A stretch of DNA of 7,488 nucleotides from NCBI GenBank assembly GCA_017391665.1, contig JAFOXS010000058.1:1-7488 (forward strand), read 5' to 3'. The notes under the pieces are model-generated. The model was not told the DNA's origin, searched no databases, and saw only the letters and a program-made list of their open reading frames with translations. Both the position numbers and the translations under genes were made by a program. The DNA is from Alistipes sp. (GTDB taxonomy: Bacteria > Bacteroidota > Bacteroidia > Bacteroidales > Rikenellaceae). Below, piece after piece: positions 1 to 4,257 of the stretch; within the stretch, counting starts at the first letter, position 1, and each line of letters begins with the position of its first letter.

Positions 1-399
1 CGCGTCAAGGAGTATATGGAGCAGGCCGTGGCCGATGCCCGCGAAAAGGGATTTGTGGTGACCGCCTTCGGACGTCGTCGCACGCTGCGCGACATAGACT
101 CACGCAATGCCGTGGCACGTGGCGTGGCCGAGCGCAACGCCATCAACGCCCCCATTCAGGGCAGTGCTGCCGATATTATGAAACTTGCCATGATTGAGAT
201 CCGCCGCCGCTTCCGTGAGGAGGGCATCCGCTCGCAGATGATTCTGCAGGTGCATGACGAGGTTATCGTCGATATGCTGCGTGAGGAGAGCGACAAGGTC
301 ATCAGCATCGTGCGCGAGGCTATGGAGGGTGTGGTGCAGCTGCGTGTGCCGCTCATCTCCGATACGGGCACGGGACAAAATTGGCTAGAGGCACATTAA
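1..399 (+). CDS. polA: DNA polymerase I, C-terminal part (5' end outside window)
   Basis: This is the last 132 residues of a family A DNA polymerase, in frame from base 1 to the TAA at 397-399. Pol I fills gaps during DNA repair and removes RNA primers from Okazaki fragments in the cytoplasm. The sequence shows the fingers/palm part of the polymerase domain: a GRRRTL segment, then RNAINAPIQGSAADIMKLAM (motif typical of Pol I), then the motif C core QVHDEVIVD with the metal-binding His-Asp-Glu at 253-261. The C-terminus NWLEAH resembles the usual Pol I ending (NWxxAH). The family is about 900 residues long, so most of the gene lies upstream, and whether a 3'-5' exonuclease domain is present or active cannot be judged. 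An internal ATG at 16 is not the start. A terminator follows 8 bp after the stop, so polA is the last gene of its transcript. Confidence 0.96.
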   Translation, partial: RVKEYMEQAVADAREKGFVVTAFGRRRTLRDIDSRNAVARGVAERNAINAPIQGSAADIMKLAMIEIRRRFREEGIRSQMILQVHDEVIVDMLREESDKVISIVREAMEGVVQLRVPLISDTGTGQNWLEAH

Positions 400-406
400 G
401 AAATAA

Positions 407-436
407 GGCTGTTCAACAGAGTTGAGCAGCCTTTTT
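407..436 (+). terminator. Intrinsic terminator of polA
   Basis: GGCTGTTCAAC (407-417) pairs with GTTGAGCAGCC (421-431), an 11-bp stem with one G-U pair and an AGA loop, followed directly by five T. It sits 8 bp after the polA stop. On the minus strand the run after the stem is only TTATTT, so it works mainly in the plus direction. Confidence 0.9.
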
Positions 437-449
437 CATTTCTGGGCAT

Positions 450-474
450 AAAAAATCCCACCCAAATGGGCAGG
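450..474 (-). terminator. Intrinsic terminator facing polA, end of candidate RNA unit
   Basis: Read on the minus strand, CCTGCCC (474-468) pairs with GGGTGGG (463-457), a 7-bp stem with two G-U pairs and an ATTT-type loop. It is followed by A and six T (455-450). The T tract exists only on the minus strand, so this terminator serves a transcript running toward polA. The only upstream promoter-like site on that strand nearby is at 673-704. Confidence 0.7.
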
Positions 475-668
475 AGCGATATATAAGATCCCCTCTGGGG
501 ATGAATGTCCAAAAAAAAATGAGGTTCTCGGGAGGTATTCGACTCGGGACGAGCACCGTCCTCCGTCTTAGTGAAATGTGCGCCACAGAAACGCTCCATC
601 TTATTCACAACCTGCCGATATCCTCTACCAACCTAAAACTACTAACCTAAATGAACCTTAAAACTTCG
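450..668 (-). ncRNA. Candidate structured non-coding RNA
   Basis: A minus-strand unit is bounded by a Bacteroidetes-type promoter (673-704) and an intrinsic terminator (450-474), giving a predicted RNA of about 215 nt. A run of nine T at 519-511 could end a shorter form of about 155 nt. No convincing protein is inside: the one open frame (608 to 396) runs through the terminator. Structure visible: AGGTTC (658-653) can pair with GAACCT (527-522) as a closing stem. GGACG/CGTCC (561-557 with 551-547) and the overlapping GGAGG/CCTCC (564-560 with 535-531) are alternative inner stems. A perfect 6-bp hairpin with loop AGA lies at 502-488. Four AGGTT pentamers repeat in the 5' third. Size, isolation and a closing stem would suit a 6S-type RNA or the Bacteroidales-1 motif, but I cannot confirm either. 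The 5' end is estimated from the promoter. Confidence 0.42.
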
Positions 669-672
669 AGTG

Positions 673-704
673 CAAAGGTAAGGCGAAAAAGAATACCGTG
701 CAAG
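673..704 (-). promoter_or_regulatory. Bacteroidetes-type promoter for the candidate RNA
   Basis: On the minus strand TACCTTTG (680-673) matches the Bacteroidetes -7 consensus TAnnTTTG. CTTG (704-701) matches three of four bases of the -33 element TTTG, with a 20-bp spacer. Transcription should start near 668-666. There is no protein start downstream in this direction before the terminators. Confidence 0.65.
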
Positions 705-829
705 AGTTTTTCAAAAAATTTTGTAATTTATTAATAAAATTTAACATCTGCTTAACATTGGCCGCCCATCGTGAGCAAAAAAAGCCAATTTTTCCTCTAA
801 AATCGCCTCGGGTTTGGCCTCATCATAGC

Positions 830-860
830 AAAAAAACAGGGTGCAGAGATCGCTGCACCC
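830..860 (-). terminator. Terminator of the FAD oxidoreductase gene
   Basis: A perfect 8-bp stem, GGGTGCAG (839-846) with CTGCACCC (853-860), has a 6-nt loop. On the minus strand it is followed by TG and seven T (836-830). It lies 24 bp after the oxidoreductase stop. The flanking spacer 681-829 is AT-rich, and apart from the candidate RNA promoter at its left edge and a weak possible backup hairpin (784-818) I see no gene or signal in it. Confidence 0.9.
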
Positions 861-884
861 TTATTTTTATATTGTTTATGCGAT

Positions 885-2447
885 TTAATCCATCACAAAA
901 CTCCTTACTGCATCGGCCACACGTTCGCCATCCAGCGCCGCCGACACGATACCTCCCGCATAGCCTGCGCCCTCACCCGCGGGGAAGAGTCCCTTGAGTT
1001 CGGGGTGCATCAGAGTCTCGCTGTCGCGCGGAATACGTACGGGAGTAGATGTACGCGACTCCACGCCCACGACAATGGCGTTGGGCGTCACGTATCCACG
1101 CATCTTTCGGTCGAATGAGGCGATACCCTTACGCAGTGCCGAGGACATAAATTCAGGCATCCACTGATCAAGACGTGACGACTTCAGTCCGGGGATGTAT
1201 GATGTGCGGGGCAGCGATGTTGAGGCTCTGCCCGCCACAAAGTCCGAAACGCGCTGTGCTGGTGCCACCTGCCGCTCGCCTCCGTTGAGACGTGCCGCCT
1301 CCTCCAGCTGCTGTTGGAAGACCAGACCCGCCAATGCGCCGTGCTTCTCCATAAGAAATGCGTAATCCTCGGGGCGCACCTCGGTCACAAGACCCGAATT
1401 TGCCCACTGCGAGTTACGACCGCTGGGCGACATGCCATTTACGACCGACTGCGCGGCATCGGTCATCGCCGGCACGATAAATCCGCCCGGACACATGCAG
1501 AATGAATATACGCCACGGCCCTCGATCTGATTCACGAGCGAGTAGGATGCCGCTGGCAGATACTCATCACGCTCGGGCGAGTGGTATTGTATTGAGTCAA
1601 TTAATCGTTGCGGATGCTCGATGCGCACTCCCATCGCAAAGCCCTTCGCCTCGAGGCGCACGCCATCGCGGTGCAGAGTCTTGTATATATCCTTTGCCGA
1701 GTGACCCGTAGCCAGCACCACGGCAGCACCCTCGATAAGATGATCGCCTACCCATACGCCCTTTATGCGGCTGCGTAGATGATCCACCTCAAAGCCTGTA
1801 ACCTTCGACGAGAAGTGTATCTCGCCGCCCGACTTTGTGATCGTGTTGCATATGTTGCTGATGATGCGCGGCAGACGGTCGGTACCGATGTGGGGGTGTG
1901 CCTCGTAGAGAATCTCGGGCGTAGCACCGTGGAATACAAGCGTCTGCAGAGCCTTGTTGTAGTCGCCACGTTTCTTGCTGCGGGTGAAGAGCTTACCGTC
2001 GGAGAATGTACCCGCGCCACCAGCACCAAAGGCGTAGTTCGAGTCGGGATCGATCTCCAGATTACGGTTAATGAGCGCAATATCGCGCTTGCGCGGCAGC
2101 ACCTCCTTGCCTCGCTCCAGAAGGATGGGCTTCAGTCCAAGCTCGATGAGTCTTAGCGACGCAAACAATCCCGCAGGACCCGATCCCACGACGATGACCT
2201 CGGTGGAGTTGCTCACATCGGGGTAGTCGAAGTGCAGGGGAGCAGGCTGAGGCTCCTGATCGACAAATATTTCGAGCGTAAGATTCACCTTCACGGGCGA
2301 GCGCCGAGCGTCAATCGAGCGTTTCACTACACGCACCAGAGCCACATCCTCGCGGCGTATGCCCATCTGTCGGGCAGCCATCGAGGTGTAGAACTCGGCA
2401 TCGGCCGAGAGTCGCGGCGGTAGTTGTAAGGTGATACTCTTGGGCAT
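885..2447 (-). CDS. FAD-dependent oxidoreductase of the COG2509 type
   Basis: This 520-residue soluble flavoprotein is probably cytoplasmic: no signal peptide or membrane segment is seen. Residues 84-93 carry the dinucleotide-binding loop VIVVGSGPAG, with the acidic ribose-binding end ERG at 111-113. A glycine-rich FGAGGAGTFSDGKL segment lies at 140-153. ATGHSA at 246-251 is the second FAD-contact strand. CMCPGG at 317-322 and the C-terminal FAD motif GLFPAGEGAGYAGGI at 486-500 complete the pattern of this uncharacterised dehydrogenase family. The first 80 residues form a separate basic N-terminal domain that I infer to be typical of the family. The substrate is unknown. Length is normal for the family and there are no breaks. 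The ATG at 2447 is chosen because a good promoter lies about 30 bp upstream and the protein aligns from there. The gene appears monocistronic, with its own promoter and terminator. Family assignment is firm; reaction not known. Confidence 0.92.
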   Translation of the reverse strand: MPKSITLQLPPRLSADAEFYTSMAARQMGIRREDVALVRVVKRSIDARRSPVKVNLTLEIFVDQEPQPAPLHFDYPDVSNSTEVIVVGSGPAGLFASLRLIELGLKPILLERGKEVLPRKRDIALINRNLEIDPDSNYAFGAGGAGTFSDGKLFTRSKKRGDYNKALQTLVFHGATPEILYEAHPHIGTDRLPRIISNICNTITKSGGEIHFSSKVTGFEVDHLRSRIKGVWVGDHLIEGAAVVLATGHSAKDIYKTLHRDGVRLEAKGFAMGVRIEHPQRLIDSIQYHSPERDEYLPAASYSLVNQIEGRGVYSFCMCPGGFIVPAMTDAAQSVVNGMSPSGRNSQWANSGLVTEVRPEDYAFLMEKHGALAGLVFQQQLEEAARLNGGERQVAPAQRVSDFVAGRASTSLPRTSYIPGLKSSRLDQWMPEFMSSALRKGIASFDRKMRGYVTPNAIVVGVESRTSTPVRIPRDSETLMHPELKGLFPAGEGAGYAGGIVSAALDGERVADAVRSFVMD

Positions 2448-2476
2448 AAAAGTAAGGTTAAACGTGACTATTATTA

Positions 2477-2484
2477 CAAAGGTA
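2477..2484 (-). promoter_or_regulatory. -7 promoter element of the FAD oxidoreductase gene
   Basis: TACCTTTG on the minus strand exactly fits TAnnTTTG, 29 bp before the ATG at 2447. This predicts a short 5' leader of about 20-25 nt. No good TTTG is seen at the usual -33 spacing; the nearest TTG is only about 16 bp upstream, so the assignment rests on the -7 element. Confidence 0.6.
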
Positions 2485-2767
2485 ACATTTTTTTAGTTAC
2501 CAATCATAGATTCCCCACAAAAGTTATATTTCCTCGCTTTTTTGTCGTAGTGTGCCAAATCATCTAATTACCCATACTCGACCGGCGGCAGAAGCCGAGA
2601 GCAGACCGAAAGGTAAAGAGGTGGCACGCAACAAAGTTGAATGCTTTGGGGCGATAGGCAAAGGAGAATGTATTCACATTTTGCCTATTGACACAAGGCA
2701 CAAATTGCGTAGCAATGTGACACCGAATATATCCGCAGACAACTCTGCCGAGGCGCATCACGCCGAA

Positions 2768-2786
2768 CGAGTCCCTTTATCCGCAC
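2768..2786 (+). repeat. Inverted copy of the tRNA-Leu 3' end
   Basis: CGAGTCCCTTTATCCGCAC on the plus strand is identical to the last part of the adjacent tRNA-Leu read on the minus strand (2939-2921): T-loop end, 3' T-stem, 3' acceptor strand, discriminator A and one more base. Weaker similarity to the tRNA seems to continue upstream: GCAGA/TCTGC at 2735-2747 resembles the anticodon stem, and CCGAGGCG at 2748-2755 resembles the variable arm. This could be a decayed tRNA-Leu copy or an old attachment-site scar. A shortened direct copy, CCGCAC plus an A run, recurs at 2877-2890. Confidence 0.7.
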
Positions 2787-2824
2787 AAAAAAAGCGACTG
2801 CCTAAATTAGCATAAGATTTATAG

Positions 2825-2845
2825 CCTCCCTTTTCTAAAGGGAGG
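2825..2845. repeat. Short palindrome, possible dispersed (REP-like) element
   Basis: CCTCCCTTT (2825-2833) pairs perfectly with AAAGGGAGG (2837-2845) around a TCT loop. It is followed on the plus strand by TTTGGAGGG, which repeats the GGAGG core. No long T tract follows on either strand, so it is a poor terminator. Being a dispersed repeat is an inference from its form; a genome search is needed. Confidence 0.4.
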
Positions 2846-2882
2846 TTTGGAGGGAATGTAAATATCGGTGCGGGCACCGCAC

Positions 2883-2917
2883 AAAAAAAAGAGAAGACCG
2901 ATGATCTTCTCTTTTTT
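2883..2917 (-). terminator. Terminator of tRNA-Leu
   Basis: GAGAAGA (2891-2897) pairs with TCTTCTC (2905-2911) around a 7-nt loop. Six A/T pairs extend it to 13 bp, and the minus strand ends in eight T. It begins 5 bp after the tRNA 3' end. Because A and T runs flank both sides, it should also stop plus-strand transcription. CCGCAC at 2877-2882 and GTGCGG at 2921-2926 extend the symmetry outward. Confidence 0.9.
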
Positions 2918-2921
2918 GAAG

Positions 2922-3003
2922 TGCGGATAAAGGGACTCGAACCCCCACGCCTCTCGGCATCAGATCCTAAGTCTGACGTGGCTACCAATTACACCATATC
3001 CGC
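2922..3003 (-). tRNA. tRNA-Leu, anticodon UAG
   Basis: An 82-nt class II tRNA, CCA not encoded. The acceptor stem is GCGGATA (3003-2997) with TATCCGC (2929-2923), followed by discriminator A (2922), as expected for leucine. The anticodon stem TCAGA/TCTGA encloses loop CTTAGGA, giving anticodon TAG, which reads CUA and, through wobble, other CUN codons. A long variable arm (GCC-GAGA-GGC) fits tRNA-Leu. The T-loop is TTCGAGT, with stem GGGGG/CCCTT containing two G-U pairs. It has its own promoter and terminator. Confidence 0.97.
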
Positions 3004-3056
3004 ATCATAGGCGCGTGTGGCAGGCAAAATCCCTGCTATTGCTTTGTAACGCTTGA

Positions 3057-3064
3057 CAAAGGTA
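3057..3064 (-). promoter_or_regulatory. -7 promoter element of tRNA-Leu
   Basis: TACCTTTG on the minus strand matches TAnnTTTG, about 54 bp upstream of the mature tRNA 5' end. No clear TTTG is seen at the -33 distance. The predicted leader carries a small hairpin, GCAGG/CCTGC (3020-3036), which would be removed by tRNA processing. Confidence 0.6.
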
Positions 3065-3158
3065 ATAAAATAATCCCGATTATGTGGTAAAAAATCAAAT
3101 AATTATCATTTTTTCAGCTCTTTTTACAAGCCACGCGGAAAAATGTTGTTCGCACCAC

Positions 3159-3201
3159 AAAAAAAAGTGAGGTTGCCTGTATCTGATACGCAGCAACCTC
3201 A
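3159..3201 (-). terminator. Terminator of the sigma factor / small protein transcript
   Basis: TGAGGTTGC (3168-3176) pairs with GCAACCTCA (3193-3201), a 9-bp stem. It has an inner GTAT/ATAC stem (3179-3182 with 3186-3189), and eight T follow on the minus strand (3166-3159). It begins 8 bp after the stop of the 48-residue gene. There is no comparable hairpin between that gene and the sigma gene, so this is the likely end of a two-gene transcript. Confidence 0.92.
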
Positions 3202-3208
3202 TTCCCTT

Positions 3209-3355
3209 TCATTCGATAATCTTTTGGCTAAAGAGTTCGCGAAGGTAACAATCCATGTAGAACAGATCCGCCTCTTCGCATATCACCTGACTCATGAAGA
3301 GCCTATCCTCCTCTGCGATTATCTCGGTTTGTAATTTGTCGTCGAAATCTTCCAT
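3209..3355 (-). CDS. Small acidic protein of 48 residues, downstream of the sigma factor
   Basis: A short reading frame from ATG (3355) to TGA (3209) encodes 48 residues, beginning MEDFDDKLQT and ending SQKIIE. I do not recognise a family. It is strongly acidic (14 Asp/Glu against 4 Lys/Arg), has two cysteines (26 and 36), and shows a hydrophobic/acidic pattern that could form helices. No signal peptide or membrane segment is seen. Support for a real gene: a strong terminator starts 8 bp after the stop, it follows the sigma factor gene by 103 bp with no terminator between, and no RNA feature explains the stretch. A GTG two codons upstream is another possible start. No clear Shine-Dalgarno is present, which is common in Bacteroidetes. 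An 8-bp inverted repeat covers the start codon. A role as a partner of the sigma factor is only a guess from position. Confidence 0.62.
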   Translation of the reverse strand: MEDFDDKLQTEIIAEEDRLFMSQVICEEADLFYMDCYLRELFSQKIIE

Positions 3356-3391
3356 AGGCACTTCCGTTTGACTAATTAACGCAGCCTATGG
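3352..3391 (-). promoter_or_regulatory. Inverted repeat over the start codon of the small acidic protein gene
   Basis: On the minus strand CCATAGGC (3391-3384) is the exact reverse complement of GCCTATGG (3359-3352), which contains the ATG start (3355-3353). The two are 24 nt apart. If the RNA hairpin forms, the start codon is buried, which would limit translation. The pairing is seen in the sequence; a regulatory role is inferred. Confidence 0.4.
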
Positions 3392-3458
3392 TGGATTTAT
3401 TGTGCTAAAAATCCTCTTTTTTGCCGATTTTTTCGTCTTTATACGTTTTTTTTCGCTT

Positions 3459-4043
3459 TTAGTTCAGGATTACGTTGTTCTCCTTGATCATCTTGCGCAG
3501 GTTGATCAGCGCATAGCGCATACGTCCCAGCGCGGTGTTGATGCTCACCTCGGTCTGGTCGGCAATCTCCTGGAAGCTCATGCCGGCATAGTAGCGCATC
3601 ATAACCACCTCCCTCTGCTCCTCGGGTAGGCTGTCGATCATGCGACGCACGTCGGCCTCGATCTGCTCGCTGATCATGCGATCCTCGACGTTGCGCTCGG
3701 CAAAGCGCAGCGTGCCCAGCACATTGTAGCCTGCATCCGATTCGCTCACGGTACGCTGGCTCTTCTGCGAGCGGAAATAGTCTATAACCTGATTGTGCGC
3801 AATGCGCAATACCCATGACAGAAACTTACCCGTATCAGCATAGCGTCCCTCGTCGATGACGCGGACTGCTTTAATCAATGTCTCCTGGAGGATATCATCA
3901 GCCACGTCGTGATCCTTGACCATCATACGAATGTAGTCACGAACCCTCTTCGAGTGTCTGTCGATAAGTTGTGATATGGCACTACGATCGCCTGAAAGAT
4001 AGCGATTAAGCAATACTTGATCGCTTAACAACTGTGTGTTCAT
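3459..4043 (-). CDS. ECF-type RNA polymerase sigma factor
   Basis: This 194-residue sigma-70 family protein has only regions 2 and 4, the ECF (group 4) layout, and directs RNA polymerase to a specific promoter set. Region 2 spans about residues 24-93, including ADDILQETLIKAV (48-60, core-binding helix) and KFLSWVLRIAHNQVIDYFR (73-91, -10 recognition). A linker of about 45 residues follows. Region 4 spans about 138-183: SLPEEQREVVMMRYYAGMS, then the helix-turn-helix FQEIADQTEVSINTALGRMR, which contacts the -35 region. No anti-sigma factor or SusC/SusD-like genes are adjacent, so it is not the usual polysaccharide-locus type; that it is a general Bacteroidetes ECF factor is inference. The start ATG at 4043 has an AGGAG 3 bp upstream. 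It appears to share a transcript with the 48-residue gene downstream. The target regulon is not evident. Confidence 0.94.
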   Translation of the reverse strand: MNTQLLSDQVLLNRYLSGDRSAISQLIDRHSKRVRDYIRMMVKDHDVADDILQETLIKAVRVIDEGRYADTGKFLSWVLRIAHNQVIDYFRSQKSQRTVSESDAGYNVLGTLRFAERNVEDRMISEQIEADVRRMIDSLPEEQREVVMMRYYAGMSFQEIADQTEVSINTALGRMRYALINLRKMIKENNVILN

Positions 4044-4046
4044 ACT

Positions 4047-4051
4047 CTCCT
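4047..4051 (-). promoter_or_regulatory. Shine-Dalgarno site of the sigma factor gene
   Basis: AGGAG on the minus strand lies 3 bp before the ATG at 4043. A recognisable site of this kind is uncommon in Bacteroidetes, where leaders are usually A-rich without one, and it supports the chosen start. The spacing is shorter than the usual 5-8 nt. Confidence 0.5.
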
Positions 4052-4131
4052 AATTTTAAATGTGTTCAAAGAGTAGAAATTTCTTCAATAGGCAAACGTG
4101 TTTTAAGAGTTAAAAATTTATTTTTGTGAGT

Positions 4132-4163
4132 GCAAGATATGTAAATTTCTCGAAACTCGCAAA
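4132..4163 (-). promoter_or_regulatory. Probable promoter of the sigma factor gene
   Basis: On the minus strand TTTG (4163-4160) and TATCTTGC (4139-4132) are separated by 20 bp, close to the Bacteroidetes TTTG-N19/21-TAnnTTTG pattern, with one base off in the -7 element. The leader would be about 80 nt. A second, weaker candidate lies nearer: TACTCTTTG at 4075-4067 with TTTG at 4096-4093. Two promoters, one perhaps autoregulated, are possible but not shown. Confidence 0.45.
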
Positions 4164-4214
4164 TTTTTCTTCAAAATTTCATCTATTTGACCCTTCGCTT
4201 GGGGCAAAATGTAT

Positions 4215-4243
4215 CAAAAAGTGTACCATTTTTACACTTTTTG
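4215..4243 (-). terminator. Terminator of the MBOAT/SGNH operon
   Basis: CAAAAAGTGTA (4215-4225) is perfectly complementary to TACACTTTTTG (4233-4243), an 11-bp stem with a 7-nt loop, 14 bp after the MBOAT stop. The T run lies inside the stem rather than after it (GATACATTTT follows on the minus strand), so the fit to a classical terminator is good but not ideal. It separates the operon from the sigma factor promoter. Confidence 0.7.
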
Positions 4244-4257
4244 CCTGCTCTGCAATT

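Larger units (their letters stand above)
2485..2882. other. Gene-free spacer with hairpins and tRNA-derived repeat
   Basis: About 400 bp without a credible gene. An 87-codon open frame (2552-2815, +) has no recognisable domain, and its tail is read from a tRNA fragment, so I do not call it. Visible structure: a two-part hairpin at 2654-2688 (ATAGGCAA/TTGCCTAT, then AATGT/ACATT around ATTC); a smaller hairpin at 2699-2719 (ATTGC/GCAAT with flanking CAC/GTG); a 19-bp tRNA tail copy at 2768-2786; a 9-bp palindrome at 2825-2845; and CGGTGC/GCACCG at 2866-2879. The density of hairpins suggests either an RNA or a decayed or dispersed small element. I cannot tell which strand would be expressed. Confidence 0.4.

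Noticed and set aside
583..591. CCACAGAAA on the plus strand, resembling a conserved RNase P RNA motif
   Set aside because: The other conserved RNase P segments (such as GAGGAAAGTCC) are absent and there is no room for a full RNA of about 350 nt.
396..608. 70-codon minus-strand frame overlapping the polA end
   Set aside because: It reads through the minus-strand terminator (450-474), the T9 run and the polA terminator, and ends against the polA stop. The sequence is better explained as a structured RNA unit.
784..818. GCCAA/TTGGC pairing followed by seven T on the minus strand, a possible second terminator of the oxidoreductase gene
   Set aside because: The stem is only 5 bp with a loop of about 25 nt; the terminator at 830-860 is far better and sufficient.
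2552..2815. 87-codon plus-strand frame in the spacer
   Set aside because: No domain, no clear promoter or ribosome site, and its C-terminal part is translated from the tRNA-tail copy and A run.
2768..2939. Active integrated element bounded by the tRNA-Leu repeats
   Set aside because: The copies are inverted, only 134 bp apart, and no integrase or cargo gene lies between them, so this is at most a scar.
3143..3334. 63-codon plus-strand frame beginning near the terminator at 3159-3201
   Set aside because: It is read through a terminator hairpin and lies opposite the better-supported 48-residue gene.
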